A DNA stretch of 64,000 nt from Methylocystis parvus OBBP (GTDB lineage Bacteria > Pseudomonadota > Alphaproteobacteria > Rhizobiales > Beijerinckiaceae), in the NCBI RefSeq assembly GCF_027571405.1, contig NZ_CP092968.1, forward strand, positions 3,618,001-3,682,000. The letters run 5' to 3'. Of this stretch, positions 27,998 to 37,306 are shown in pieces. Within the stretch, counting starts at the first letter, position 1. Each line of letters starts with the position of its first letter. The translations under genes were made by a program, and so were the position numbers. The notes beneath the pieces are model-generated. The model did not search any database. It saw only the letters and a program-made list of their open reading frames with translations, and was not told where the DNA came from.

Positions 27998-28026
27998 ACG
28001 GTCACGGCGCCGCCGTGGCCGTTTTC
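27998..28026 (+). terminator. Terminator after coxC
   Basis: An 11-base stem (ACGGTCACGGC / GCCGTGGCCGT, with one G-T pair) and GCC loop is followed by TTTCTTG. It lies between coxC and the DUF983 gene, so the latter two accessory genes may be expressed at a lower level. Confidence 0.75.
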
Positions 28027-28040
28027 TTGTGACAGTGAGC

Positions 28041-28424
28041 ATGAAGATGGCGGAAGAGCAGATTTATCCTCCGGCGCAGGTCTATATTGACGGTCTTCTG
28101 GGGAGATGCCCTCGTTGCAGCAAGGGCCATATGATCAAGGGCCTCTTATCCGTCGCGCCGAAATGCGAGGTTTGCGGCCTGGATTTCTCCTTCGCCGACA
28201 CGGGCGACGGGCCGGCGATTTTCGTCATGACGATCGCCGGTTTCATCATTGTCGGGCTGGCCTGGTATATCGAGGTCGTCCATCAGCCGCCCTACTGGGT
28301 CCACGCGCTCATCTTTCTCCCTTTCTCGGCTTTGGTCTGCATCGGCCTGTTGCGGCCGACCAAGGGGCTGCTGATCGCCCTGCAATATTTCAATAAGGCC
28401 GAGGAAGGCCGCCGCGAATCATGA
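28041..28424 (+). CDS. DUF983 membrane protein
   Basis: The 127-residue protein has two zinc-ribbon-like CxxC pairs (GRCPRCSKG and PKCEVCGLDF) followed by two membrane helices. DUF983 proteins commonly sit between coxC and surf1 in Alphaproteobacteria and are thought to assist oxidase assembly, but the function is not established. ATG at 28041 is chosen; an ATG at 28047 is equally possible. Its stop overlaps the start of surf1 (ATGA). Confidence 0.88.
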   Translation: MKMAEEQIYPPAQVYIDGLLGRCPRCSKGHMIKGLLSVAPKCEVCGLDFSFADTGDGPAIFVMTIAGFIIVGLAWYIEVVHQPPYWVHALIFLPFSALVCIGLLRPTKGLLIALQYFNKAEEGRRES

Positions 28425-29158
28425 GATCCGGCGCGCGGGCGCTGTTGTGGCCGGCGGTCGCGACCGCGCTCGCTTTTGCGTTGCTCGTCAGCCTCGGCGC
28501 CTGGCAAGTGCGTCGCCTCGGCGAAAAAGAAGCGCTCATCGCACGGGTCGAGGCGCGCGCGCGCGCGCCGGCGCAGCCGCTCCCCGAACGCAGCCAATGG
28601 GCGGCCACGCCGTCCGCCGACTATGAATTCACCCATGTTCAGGCGCGGGGCCGTTATCTCCAGGGGCGCGACGCGCTCATATTCATGAAGGCGCCCGAGG
28701 GCTTCGGTCTCGAGCCGGGCTATATGGTCGCGACGCCCTTCGCATTGTCTTCCGGCGGCGCGCTGCTGGTCGAACGCGGCTTCGTTCCGGCTTCCAGGGT
28801 GGAGGACGCCGCGGGTCGCGCGCCTCCTTCGGGCGAAGTTGAAATATCCGGTCTCCTGCGCGCGCCGCAGGCGCGCAACATGTTCACGCCCGCCGACGCG
28901 CCCGAGCGCCGCATCTGGTACACGCGCGATCCCGCGGCGGTCGCCGCCACTCTCGGCCTCGCTGAGGCCGCCCCCTTCGCTTTGACGCTGGAAGGGCCCT
29001 CCAGCGCCGGGACAAACGGCTTTCCGCGCCTGGTCGCGACGGCGCCCGAATTTCCCAACAACCATCTCTCTTACGCCTTCACCTGGTTTTCCCTGGCGGC
29101 CGCGCTTCTCGTGATTTTCGCGCTTTTCGCGCGCGGACGCCTGGGCCGCGACGCTTGA
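28421..29158 (+). CDS. SURF1-family oxidase assembly protein
   Basis: The 245-residue protein has membrane helices at both ends (about 8-26 and 215-235) around a periplasmic domain. The family blocks LGAWQVRRLGEKE near the N-terminus, FGLEPGYMVATPF, LLVERGFVP and NNHLSYAFTWFSLA near the C-terminus are present. SURF1 helps place heme A in subunit I. Four-base overlap with DUF983 indicates coupling. Confidence 0.93.
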   Translation: MRSGARALLWPAVATALAFALLVSLGAWQVRRLGEKEALIARVEARARAPAQPLPERSQWAATPSADYEFTHVQARGRYLQGRDALIFMKAPEGFGLEPGYMVATPFALSSGGALLVERGFVPASRVEDAAGRAPPSGEVEISGLLRAPQARNMFTPADAPERRIWYTRDPAAVAATLGLAEAAPFALTLEGPSSAGTNGFPRLVATAPEFPNNHLSYAFTWFSLAAALLVIFALFARGRLGRDA

Positions 29159-29267
29159 GCCGCGACCCTTGAGCAATACACCCGCGAGCGCTTGCGGCGG
29201 GCGCGAATATGTTATGAAAGGAATACGACGCGCCGCTCTCGCGTCCCCTGCCTGACGGATTGAAAAT

Positions 29268-30674
29268 TTGCGTTATCTCTCGACGCGCGGCGAAGCCGCG
29301 CAGCTTGCTTTCGACGACGTCCTGCTGGCCGGTCTTGCGACGGATGGCGGCCTCTACGCGCCTTTCGCCTATCCGCATGTGGCGCCAAAGGACATCGCCG
29401 CGCTTGCGGGCGTTCCCTATGCGGACGCCGCCGCGCGCCTCATCGCGCCGTTTCTGACGGAGGAGGCGTCGCGCGCCGCGCTGCCCGCCCAAACGGCGGC
29501 GGCCTATACGAGCTTCCGCCATCGCGCCATCGCGCCGCTGACGCAGATTGCAGACAACCTCTTCGTGCTCGAGCTCTTTCACGGCCCGACGCTCGCCTTC
29601 AAGGATCTGGCGATGCAGTTGCTCGGCCGCATGATGAATGACGTGCTCGAAAAGCGGAATTTGCGCGCGACCATCGTCGGCGCGACCTCCGGCGACACGG
29701 GCGCGGCGGCGATCGAGGCCTTTCGCGGCCTGCCGCGCGTCGACGTCTTCATCCTCTATCCGCATGGCCGCGTCTCCGACGTGCAGCGCAGGCAGATGAC
29801 GACGGTCGCGGACGAGAATGTCCATACGATCGCGCTTCAAGGCACGTTCGACGATGCGCAGAACATCCTGAAGCGCCTCTTCCGCAATCAAACTTTCCGC
29901 GAACGCGTCTGTCTCGCGGGCGTCAATTCCATCAACTGGGCGCGCGTCGTCGCGCAGATGGTCTATTATTTCACGAGCGGCGTCGCGCTCGGGGCGCCGC
30001 ATCGCCATGTCTCCTTCGCTGTGCCCACAGGCAATTTCGGCGACGTGCTGGCGGGCTATATCGCCAAACATATGGGTCTGCCGATCGAGCGCCTTATCGT
30101 CGCGACCAACGCCAACGACATTCTCGCCCGCGCGCTTGCGACCGGACGTTACGAGCCGCGCGGCGTGACCCAGACGCAATCGCCGTCGATGGATATCCAG
30201 CTCTCCTCCAATTTCGAGCGTCTTTTCTTCGACGCTTGCGCGCGCGACCACGCCGCCGTGCGCGCGGCCTTCGCGTCGCTCGACCAATCCGGCGCCTTTG
30301 AAATTCCGGCGCCGGCGCTTTCCGCGATACGCGCAGAATTCGACGCCATGTCGGTCGGAGAAGCGGAAACGACGGATGAGATCGCGCGGAGCTGGCGCGA
30401 CGCGGGCTATGTGCTTGATCCGCACACGGCGACGGGCGTGCGCGCCGCGCGGGCGCGTCTCGCGCAAGACCCGGCGACGCCCGTCATTGCGCTGTCGACC
30501 GCGCATCCCGCGAAATTCCCCGAGGCGATCGAGCGCGCGATCGGCCATCGTCCGCGCCTGCCGGACGCGCTCGCCGCGAAGCTCGAAGGGCCGGAGCGTT
30601 TCACCGTTCTGGAAAATGACGAAGCGCGCGTGGCCGCTTTCATTTCAGAGCGCGCTCGCGCGGCCGCGGCATGA
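29268..30674 (+). CDS. thrC: Threonine synthase
   Basis: The 468-residue PLP enzyme starts at TTG with RYLSTRGEA, the canonical N-terminus of this class. The PLP lysine lies in GPTLAFKDLAMQ and the phosphate-binding loop is in GATSGDTGAAAIEAF; NSINWARVVAQMVYYF and PTGNFGDVLAGY follow. It makes threonine from O-phosphohomoserine. In many relatives an M16 protease gene comes next, but here the GNAT gene overlaps directly by four bases. Confidence 0.96.
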   Translation: MRYLSTRGEAAQLAFDDVLLAGLATDGGLYAPFAYPHVAPKDIAALAGVPYADAAARLIAPFLTEEASRAALPAQTAAAYTSFRHRAIAPLTQIADNLFVLELFHGPTLAFKDLAMQLLGRMMNDVLEKRNLRATIVGATSGDTGAAAIEAFRGLPRVDVFILYPHGRVSDVQRRQMTTVADENVHTIALQGTFDDAQNILKRLFRNQTFRERVCLAGVNSINWARVVAQMVYYFTSGVALGAPHRHVSFAVPTGNFGDVLAGYIAKHMGLPIERLIVATNANDILARALATGRYEPRGVTQTQSPSMDIQLSSNFERLFFDACARDHAAVRAAFASLDQSGAFEIPAPALSAIRAEFDAMSVGEAETTDEIARSWRDAGYVLDPHTATGVRAARARLAQDPATPVIALSTAHPAKFPEAIERAIGHRPRLPDALAAKLEGPERFTVLENDEARVAAFISERARAAAA

Positions 30675-31291
30675 CGGCGAGTTTCGGCATGGCTCTCTTT
30701 GGCGTCATCGGCCGTCGCGACATGCCTATAAGGGGCGACGGCGTGTATCTGCGTCCCTCCGAGATGCGCGACTATGTGGAATGGTCGACGCTGCGCGAGC
30801 GAAGCCGCGCCTTTCTGACGCCCTGGGAGCCGATCTGGCCGGTCGACGACCTCACCCGCGCCAGCTTCCGTTATCGCGTGCGGCGCCATGCCGAGGAAAT
30901 GGCGCGCGACGAAGCCTATTCCTTTTTCGTCTTCCGCGAAGAGGACGACCTGCTGGTGGGCGGCCTCTCCTTCGGCCATGTTCGTCGCGGCGTCTCGCAG
31001 GCGGCGACGCTCGGCTATTGGATGGGCGAGCCCTATGCCGGCAAGGGCTATATGACGCGCGCCGTTCGCGCGGCCTGCGGGTATATTTTCGAGAAACAGG
31101 GTCTGCATCGCATCGAGGCCGCCTGCTTGCCGAACAACGAACCCTCGCGGCGCCTGTTGGAGCGCGTCGGCTTCAAGCAGGAAGGCTATGCGCGCGCCTA
31201 TCTCAACATTAATGGCGAGTGGCGCGACCATTTGCTCTTCGCGCTTCTGGAATCGGACCCGGTTCCGCCAGGCAAGCCCTGCGCCGCCTGA
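30671..31291 (+). CDS. GNAT N-acetyltransferase, RimJ/RimL type
   Basis: The 206-residue protein shows the GNAT fold of the RimJ class: GDGVYLRPSEMRDY at the start, the acetyl-CoA binding region GYWMGEPYAGKGYMTRAV, and HRIEAACLPNNEPSRRLLERVGFKQEGYAR. Members acetylate N-termini of ribosomal proteins or other amines; the substrate is unknown. Translation is coupled to thrC through an ATGA overlap. Confidence 0.9.
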   Translation: MTASFGMALFGVIGRRDMPIRGDGVYLRPSEMRDYVEWSTLRERSRAFLTPWEPIWPVDDLTRASFRYRVRRHAEEMARDEAYSFFVFREEDDLLVGGLSFGHVRRGVSQAATLGYWMGEPYAGKGYMTRAVRAACGYIFEKQGLHRIEAACLPNNEPSRRLLERVGFKQEGYARAYLNINGEWRDHLLFALLESDPVPPGKPCAA

Positions 31292-31303
31292 GGGGGAAAA
31301 TCA

Positions 31304-31423
31304 GTTATGCAAAGCAGGGAATCGGGTGAGGGACAGTCTCGGACGATCGGCGCCCTATCCCTCCCCTTTACGGGGAGGGATTGCTCGCGAGCAGCGTTCG
31401 CCCGATTGCCCCGTTATGCAAAG
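31304..31423. repeat. MITE-like intergenic element with 11-base flanking repeats
   Basis: GTTATGCAAAG occurs at 31304-31314 and 31413-31423. Between the copies, AATCGGG near the left end and CCCGATT near the right end form imperfect terminal inverted repeats. The centre is a perfect 9-base hairpin (TCCCTCCCC / GGGGAGGGA, 31358-31380). The layout resembles a short non-coding mobile element with an 11-base target duplication. It encodes no protein. Similar C-rich palindromes occur at 40904 and 41606. Confidence 0.55.
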
Positions 31424-31465
31424 TAAATGCGCAGCTACGCGTCTGAATTCGGCTATCGACGACGG

Positions 31466-31480
31466 TTAATCTCCGATTAA
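31466..31480. promoter_or_regulatory. CtrA-type binding site upstream of the glycosyltransferase gene
   Basis: TTAA-TCTCCGA-TTAA exactly fits the TTAA-N7-TTAA consensus of the alphaproteobacterial cell-cycle regulator CtrA. A further TTAATC follows at 31490. The site is about 120 bases before the GTG start of the WecG-type gene. The match is seen; regulation is inferred. Confidence 0.55.
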
Positions 31481-31598
31481 TCAGGTTTCTTAATCATTCG
31501 TAGGACTGGATTCACCTTACAGCTAGCTCTTTGCTGAGCGGTCCCGCGACTTCGCGTAGAATTTTACGCAGGGGCGTCGCAAGTCCGGGGTTAGCGCA

Positions 31599-32360
31599 GT
31601 GCGTATCAAGTCTGTTGAAACGACCTTTGTCGGCGGTTCGCAAGTGGCGCGTCTCGATCTCGAGGCGACGGCGCATATGATGATCGATCTCTCGCGCGCG
31701 CCGGCGCGGTCCAAGGGGCCGTACTATCTCACCTCCGTGAATGGCGAAGTTCTGGCGCGGCGTTTCTTCGACAAGTCCTTCGCCGAAATGATCGACTGCG
31801 CCGACTCGATCGCCGCCGACGGCCAGCCGCTCGTCGTTGCGTCGAAGATTTTTTCGCAGGCCCCCTTGCCGGAGCGGGTCGCCACAACGGATCTTTACCC
31901 GATCGTCGCGCGGATGGCGCAGGAGACAGGCGCAAGCTTCTATCTCTTCGGCGCCAGCGAAGAAGTGAACCGCGCCACCTACGAAAACACGCTCGGCGTC
32001 GCGCCGCGCCTCAACATTGTCGGGCGTTCGCATGGCTACCTCAAAGGCGCCGCGCTCGACGCCAAAATCGAGGAAATCAACACGCTCGCGCCCGACATTT
32101 TGTGGCTCGCCATGGGCGTCCCGCTGGAGCAGCAATTCGTGCGCGATTACGCGCATCGGCTCAAAAATGTGAAAATGATCAAGACGTCGGGCGGTCTCTT
32201 CGACTTCATCGCGGGGACCAAGAAGCGCGCGCCGCAATGGATGCAGGACACTGGCCTCGAATGGGCGTTTCGACTAAGCCTGGAGCCGAAAAGGCTGCTG
32301 AAGCGTTATCTGACGACCAATCCGGTCGCGGCGTTTCTCCTGTTGACGCAGACGCAGTAA
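31599..32360 (+). CDS. WecG/TagA/CpsF family glycosyltransferase
   Basis: The 253-residue protein fits glycosyltransferase family 26: YYLTSVNGEVLARR near residue 45, ASFYLFGASEEVNR, IVGRSHGYLKG, LWLAMGVPLEQQF and KMIKTSGGLFDFIAGTKKRAPQWMQDTGLEW. These enzymes transfer N-acetylmannosaminuronic acid or a related sugar during surface polysaccharide synthesis at the inner membrane. It starts at GTG, stands alone, and is preceded by a CtrA-type site and followed by a convergent terminator. Confidence 0.9.
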   Translation: MRIKSVETTFVGGSQVARLDLEATAHMMIDLSRAPARSKGPYYLTSVNGEVLARRFFDKSFAEMIDCADSIAADGQPLVVASKIFSQAPLPERVATTDLYPIVARMAQETGASFYLFGASEEVNRATYENTLGVAPRLNIVGRSHGYLKGAALDAKIEEINTLAPDILWLAMGVPLEQQFVRDYAHRLKNVKMIKTSGGLFDFIAGTKKRAPQWMQDTGLEWAFRLSLEPKRLLKRYLTTNPVAAFLLLTQTQ

Positions 32361-32378
32361 CCCTTCCGCTCGAACAAA

Positions 32379-32400
32379 GAGCCCGCTCGCGAGCGGGCTC
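32379..32400. terminator. Convergent hairpin terminator
   Basis: A perfect 22-base palindrome with 11-base arms (GAGCCCGCTCG and its complement) lies between the stop codons of two converging genes (32360 and 32426). The flanks are only mildly T-rich, so it is probably a bidirectional stop of moderate strength. Confidence 0.65.
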
Positions 32401-32425
32401 CAGATCCTTTCGAACAAGCTTTGCG

Positions 32426-33859
32426 TCAGCTTGCGGCGGTTACTGGGGGAATGACCCAGGAACCATCGAGGATCGACGGTTTGTGCTCTCTCGGCCAATA
32501 GAGACGGAGCATCAGCACGAATTTTCCCTTGGGGGCCGGAAGCCAATTCGCTTCCTTGTCGGGCCCGGGCGACTCGTTCTGGATGTAGATGACCAGCGAA
32601 CCGTCCTTTTCGAGCCTGGGATTCGTCCGCATGCTCATGGAATAACGATTGATCGGATTTGCGACGAAGAAATAAGCGTCATCGTACATCGTAAGCGACC
32701 AGAAACCTCTGGCCGGCGGAAGCTGGCCCGGCAGGAAGCGCATGATCCATTTCTTCGATCCGTCGTACGACTCGAAGAAGGACGGCTTCAACGACGTCGG
32801 ATAGACGGCGTCTTGTGGTCTGTTCGCGCCGAGCCCGATCGCCGTGACCAGCGCCCGCTGGATATAGTCCGTGCCGTAAAGGCCCGTTTTCGTCGTGTAG
32901 CCCCAACCATTGACGCTCGTCATGTCGCCATCGCTGAACTTGAAGTGCAGCATGATGCGATCGTTGGAAATTTTGGGTATCCGCGTCTCCCAGCGGCCGT
33001 CGATCGACTTGCCGTCGAACGGCTTGCCGGGCTCGAGCCCGATTTTGGCGAACCGCGCCAGCGCGGGGGCGTCCTTTGGCGACGGCGGATTGCGCTTCAG
33101 CAACTCCGCGAGCAACGTGAAATATTGCGTCGCCGTCATGCGGTTGACCTGATCCCGGACGGCGGTCTTCATGTCGATCGAGGGATCGACCTTACCAGCC
33201 GGCGGCGTCCACTCCTTGCCTGCGGCGCTCAGGGGATAGAGCTTGAATTTGTCCTGAAGGGCGTGAACGGCGGCGTAGTCTTCCGGCGCGCCGGTGCAAT
33301 AGATGCGGCCGAGCAGCCAGACGATGCTGGTGGGCGAAGCGACATGTTTCACGCCTGCCGGAACCTTCCCTTTCCAGCCAGGGCCGGAGACCAGATAGGT
33401 TTGCGCCTTCTCTCCCGTCGTCCGGGAGCCGGGAACATCGAAGACATCCGTCCAGCCGTCGAGCATCGGGAGAAGGAAATACCGCTCGCCCATGTCCGGG
33501 GCCTCGAGCATCCATGGCTCGTCGCCCACATCGAAGAACGCCGTCGTGTAGAGCGTGTCGGCGTTGGGAGCGGTGACGTCGCGGAAGGACGCGTTCGGAT
33601 ATTCGCGCAACTTGATAAGCTGTCCCATCGGCGCGTGCGTCCCCTCTGGAGCTGCGACGTTGGTCATGACGCGACGCGTCATCTCCATCGTGACCAGGGG
33701 ATAGCCGTATATATAAGCGTCGGAGGCGATCTTGAAGGATTCGACGTCCTCTATCGCGTCGAGCAGGAGCCTGTCCCAGGCGAAGCCAGGAGAGGAAAAT
33801 CCGCCCGAGGCGATCAGGCTCAGCCCTCCGACCGTGGCGGCGCGGCGCGTCAATTTCAT
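32426..33859 (-). CDS. DUF1254/DUF1214 domain protein, secreted
   Basis: The 477-residue protein begins with a twin-arginine-like signal (KLTRRAATVGGLSLIASGG). DUF1254 follows (DAYIYGYPLVTMEMTRRVMTN, APNADTLYTTAFFDVGDEPW) and a C-terminal DUF1214 (GFWSLTMYDDAYFFVANPINRYSM, LVIYIQNESPG). These two domains commonly occur together in exported proteins of Proteobacteria; no enzymatic role is established. It lies downstream of hisG on the same strand but with 74 bases between. Confidence 0.9.
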   Translation of the reverse strand: MKLTRRAATVGGLSLIASGGFSSPGFAWDRLLLDAIEDVESFKIASDAYIYGYPLVTMEMTRRVMTNVAAPEGTHAPMGQLIKLREYPNASFRDVTAPNADTLYTTAFFDVGDEPWMLEAPDMGERYFLLPMLDGWTDVFDVPGSRTTGEKAQTYLVSGPGWKGKVPAGVKHVASPTSIVWLLGRIYCTGAPEDYAAVHALQDKFKLYPLSAAGKEWTPPAGKVDPSIDMKTAVRDQVNRMTATQYFTLLAELLKRNPPSPKDAPALARFAKIGLEPGKPFDGKSIDGRWETRIPKISNDRIMLHFKFSDGDMTSVNGWGYTTKTGLYGTDYIQRALVTAIGLGANRPQDAVYPTSLKPSFFESYDGSKKWIMRFLPGQLPPARGFWSLTMYDDAYFFVANPINRYSMSMRTNPRLEKDGSLVIYIQNESPGPDKEANWLPAPKGKFVLMLRLYWPREHKPSILDGSWVIPPVTAAS

Positions 33860-33933
33860 GTCGTATCCTCCACTACAACTTAAGCGGGTTTATACGGCAT
33901 AATGCAACGAACGGCAAAGACGTCGCTGTTTCG

Positions 33934-34896
33934 CTAGTCCAGACGGCCCGCGAGCTTTCCCCACAGCGCATTCCCCGCGTGAAAGACGTAATCGAGCTTT
34001 GCGCTCGTCACGTTCCGCGCGCCCTTGCCGATCAGCCAGTCGGCGAGCGCCGCAACCTGTTTTGTCGGGCAGTTGAAGGTCGCCGTCTCGCCATTGCGCT
34101 CGCGCGGCGACGCGCCGAATTTCACATGCGCTTCATGCAGGCCTTCTTCGGTCAAAGCGACGGTCGCGCACACTTCGCGCGTCGTGCGGGCGATTTCTTC
34201 AGCGGCGATGCGAGAGAGAATCACGCGGGCGGCCTCGCGCGCGGTCTCGCTCCACGGCGCGCCGAGCGACGCCACCAGATTGGCCTGCGAGCGCAGGATC
34301 ACGCCGTCGTCGAGGACCTTCAGCGCATTGGCGGCGAGCGTCGCGCCGGTTGTGGTGATGTCGACGATGAGATCGGCCGAGCCGGCCGCCGGCGCGCCTT
34401 CGGTCGCGCCGGAGCTCTCCACGATGCGATAATCGCCGACGCCGTGCTGCGCGAAGAATCGGCGCGTGGTGTTGATATACTTCGTCGCGACGCGCAGCCC
34501 CCGGCCGTGCCTCGCGCGGAAGCCGTCGGCGATGTCGGCGAGGTCCGCCATGACGCGCACGTCGATCCAGGCCTGCGGCGCGGCGACGACGACATTGGCG
34601 TGGCCGAAGCCGAGCGGCGCGATCAATTCCACCTTGTTTCCCGGATCGGCGATTTCCTCGCGCACCAGATCCTCGCCGGTGACGCCGAAATGCACATCGC
34701 CGCGCGCGAGGCGCCCCGTGATTTCGGAGGCCGAAAGATAGGCGACCTCCACGCTCTCCAACCCCGCAATCGCGCCGCGATAGTCGCGCGCGCCGCGGCC
34801 CTGCGTCAGCTCCAACCCGGCGCGGGCGAAGAAGGCGTTGGCGTTTTCCTGCAGGCGGCCCTTGGAGGGCGTCGCCACGATGAGTTTCTTCGTCAT
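33934..34896 (-). CDS. hisG: ATP phosphoribosyltransferase catalytic subunit
   Basis: The 320-residue protein has the catalytic domain ([17 protein letters not shown], the PRPP-binding region [18 protein letters not shown]) and a C-terminal extension ([32 protein letters not shown]) that looks like the regulatory HisG_C domain. It catalyses the first step of histidine synthesis. Short HisG proteins need HisZ and long ones do not; this one is long yet has hisZ immediately upstream with a four-base overlap, a combination also known in other Rhizobiales. Confidence 0.94.
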   Translation of the reverse strand: MTKKLIVATPSKGRLQENANAFFARAGLELTQGRGARDYRGAIAGLESVEVAYLSASEITGRLARGDVHFGVTGEDLVREEIADPGNKVELIAPLGFGHANVVVAAPQAWIDVRVMADLADIADGFRARHGRGLRVATKYINTTRRFFAQHGVGDYRIVESSGATEGAPAAGSADLIVDITTTGATLAANALKVLDDGVILRSQANLVASLGAPWSETAREAARVILSRIAAEEIARTTREVCATVALTEEGLHEAHVKFGASPRERNGETATFNCPTKQVAALADWLIGKGARNVTSAKLDYVFHAGNALWGKLAGRLD

Positions 34897-36041
34897 GCCG
34901 CGTCTCCCGCGCGCGCGGCGCTCTCCAGGCGGTCGATCCAGATGGCGGCGCCAACGGCGGGAATGTCCGACTTCGCCCCGAGCGTCTTCAGCAGGCGGTC
35001 ATAACGGCCGCCGCCGACCACGGGTTCGCTGGAGGCCGAAGCGCGCGCCTCGAAGACGAAGCCCGAATAATAATCAAGATGCCGGGCGAAGCTCGCGGAA
35101 AAGACCATGTCGTCGAGATCGAGCCCGCGCGCGGCGATGAAGCTCGCGCGCGTGTCGAAGGAGTCGAGCGCCGCCGTCAGATCGAGCTTTGCGTCCTCCG
35201 CGAGCTTTCGCAAAGCGGCGGAGGCGATGTCGGGCGGTCCTTCTATGGCGAAGAAGGCTTCCGCCAGCGCGCGTTTTTCGACCGAAACGCCGGCGCCTTC
35301 GGCGAGCGTCGCCTGATCGAGAAAGCGTTCGGCGATCTCCGCCGCGCTGCGTCCGCCGACCGCCGTGATGCCGGCGATGGAGAGCAGGTCCTCGACGAGG
35401 CGGCGGGCGTCCGCCGGATCGACCTTGGTCAGCGCGGCGAGGACGCCGGCCTGTTCCGAACCGTTGCGTTTCGGCGGCGCGAAGATGTCGGCGACGCCCT
35501 GGCCGCGCGCATGACCGACTTCCACCCGGCGCCGCCAGACGGGCGGCAGGTCGAGACCGTCGAGAAAAGCGCCAACGAGTCCGGCGTCGCCGATCCGCAC
35601 GGAAAGGCCGGCCGCTCCGGCCGCCTTGGCCGCGTCCAGCGCGGCGCCGAGGATTTCGGCGTCCGCGGCCTCGCGATCGTCGCGGCCGAAGCTCTCAATG
35701 CCCGCCTGCAGAAATTCGCCGTCGCCCGCCTCGCCATGGGGCGGCGCGCGGAAAATGGACCCGCCATAGGCGAAGGAGGCGGCGGCGCCGGCTTCGGGAG
35801 AGGCGAGGTAATCCAGGCAGACCGGGATCGTATATTCCGGCCGCAGGCAAAGCTCCGCGCCTGAAGCGTCGGTGGTGAGATAGAGATGGCCGCGAAAATC
35901 TTCGCCCGAGCGATCGAGAAAGACGCCCGCCGGCTGCAGGAGCTTGGGCTCGTGGAGCGGGAAGCCCGCTTGTTCGAAATGGGCGAGGAGGACCGTGAGA
36001 CGGTCCGTGGCCGGGCGATTTGACGGGGCGGCGGCGGTCAC
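34893..36041 (-). CDS. hisZ: ATP phosphoribosyltransferase regulatory subunit
   Basis: The protein resembles histidyl-tRNA synthetase: [30 protein letters not shown] (motif 2-like), [14 protein letters not shown] and a C-terminal [20 protein letters not shown] and [14 protein letters not shown]. HisZ lacks tRNA charging and serves as the regulatory partner of HisG. GTG at 36041 with GGAAGGA eight bases upstream is preferred (382 residues) over a TTG at 36080. The stop overlaps the hisG start. Confidence 0.92.
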   Translation of the reverse strand: MTAAAPSNRPATDRLTVLLAHFEQAGFPLHEPKLLQPAGVFLDRSGEDFRGHLYLTTDASGAELCLRPEYTIPVCLDYLASPEAGAAASFAYGGSIFRAPPHGEAGDGEFLQAGIESFGRDDREAADAEILGAALDAAKAAGAAGLSVRIGDAGLVGAFLDGLDLPPVWRRRVEVGHARGQGVADIFAPPKRNGSEQAGVLAALTKVDPADARRLVEDLLSIAGITAVGGRSAAEIAERFLDQATLAEGAGVSVEKRALAEAFFAIEGPPDIASAALRKLAEDAKLDLTAALDSFDTRASFIAARGLDLDDMVFSASFARHLDYYSGFVFEARASASSEPVVGGGRYDRLLKTLGAKSDIPAVGAAIWIDRLESAARAGDAA

Positions 36042-36150
36042 GCGCAATTTTCCTTCCTGATTTTGCGCTTTCTTTAGCAACTGGCCCGCGCCCGCGCACC
36101 CGCTTTCGGCAGGGAAGGTGAATGGCGCCCGGGGTTTCTGAACGCGGCGA

Positions 36151-36178
36151 AGAAAAAGCCGCGGCGGCCGCCGCGGCT
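36151..36178 (-). terminator. Rho-independent terminator of the hemerythrin-domain gene
   Basis: On the minus strand a perfect palindrome with 11-base arms (AGCCGCGGCGG and complement, 36157-36178) is followed by TTTTTCTT. It ends transcription from the gene at 36207 before hisZ. Confidence 0.85.
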
Positions 36179-36206
36179 CAGATGGCGTTTGAACGATAAG
36201 GGGGAT

Positions 36207-37181
36207 TCAGCGCCTGTGTTCCCAACCCTTACGCGAGGCCTCCGAGTGGCGCTTGGGGTCGCCATGCCAGCCGCGATGTTCCTCGCCGCCGCCGCGCCTC
36301 ACGCCCCTGCCTTCGCCGCCGCGGCTCGTGCGCTCGCCTTCGGGGACCTCCGTGCTCTCGCGGGGAGTGCGTCCCGCCTCGCCGCGTCCGGCCATTTGGC
36401 CGCCGCGCGCAGACCGGCTCTCGTCATATGGGCGTTGGTCGCGGTCGTACTCGCCAAAGCGGCGTTCCTGCAATTCCCGCTCTTCCCAGCCGCCGCGTTC
36501 CTCACGCCCGCCTCGGCCCAGCATGTCGCGGTTTTGCATCCCTCGTCCCTGACCTTGGGCGGCGGCCCGGCCGGGCGGCTCCGCCCAGAGCTCTTCCTCC
36601 TGGGCGAGCTGAATATGCAGCGCCTTGGGCTGGGGTAGCAGCAGCTCTTCGGAGAACTCGTCCATTAGCTCCTCGCGCCGCGCCATCATGCGCTGCCCGA
36701 GCTTCGCCGTGTCGACGCCGCCTTCCAGCGCCTTGGCGAAGATGCTGCCAGGGTTTTTCTCCTCTTCCTGAATGTGCGCGCGAACGTATTCCCCGAGCAC
36801 CGTCACCTTGGCGTCGAAAAAGGGATCGTTCTGCGGCGCGCCCATCGCGATTTCGGCGATGAGGATCTTCGCGGTGTCGTGCTCGACCTGCGCTTCGTCG
36901 AGCAGTGGATCGTCCACATGTTCGCGGCAAGCGGGATAGAAAATCTCCTCTTCGAGCTCGGCGTGAATCGTTAATTCGAGAGAGATCTGCTGCGCAAGTT
37001 TTGACTTCTCCGCCCGTCGCCGCGCGTGCTCATATTTGGAGAAGAGGTCTTCGACGCGGCGATGGTCAGTCTTCAGCATTTCGATGGCGTCGGCCTTTTG
37101 CCCGCCGCCGTTCCCCTCCGACTTCTCCTGCGTCGCCTTCGCGGAAATGTCTTCGTCGCCCGGTTCCATCTGCCTCGCCAT
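36207..37181 (-). CDS. Hemerythrin HHE domain protein with disordered basic tail
   Basis: The 324-residue protein has an HHE cation-binding domain at about residues 30-155: MLKTDHRRVEDLF, IHAELEEEIFYPACREH, EVEHDTAKILI-type and RAHIQEEEKN provide the His/Glu ligands for a di-iron site. The C-terminal half is low complexity, rich in Gly, Arg and Glu (GRGGREERGGWEERE and similar) and probably disordered. HHE proteins bind oxygen, NO or iron; the role here is unknown. It has its own terminator. Confidence 0.88.
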   Translation of the reverse strand: MARQMEPGDEDISAKATQEKSEGNGGGQKADAIEMLKTDHRRVEDLFSKYEHARRRAEKSKLAQQISLELTIHAELEEEIFYPACREHVDDPLLDEAQVEHDTAKILIAEIAMGAPQNDPFFDAKVTVLGEYVRAHIQEEEKNPGSIFAKALEGGVDTAKLGQRMMARREELMDEFSEELLLPQPKALHIQLAQEEELWAEPPGRAAAQGQGRGMQNRDMLGRGGREERGGWEERELQERRFGEYDRDQRPYDESRSARGGQMAGRGEAGRTPRESTEVPEGERTSRGGEGRGVRRGGGEEHRGWHGDPKRHSEASRKGWEHRR

Positions 37182-37306
37182 GGTCTTTCCTCGACGCTCA
37201 AGCTAAATCGCCCCTTTCAGGCGCATGCAGCGGGTAACGCGGGGCGCGCTTGGGCTGTTCCACGCGCAAATGCGCGGGTGAAGTTGGCGATCGGTCGCCG
37301 GCGCGA

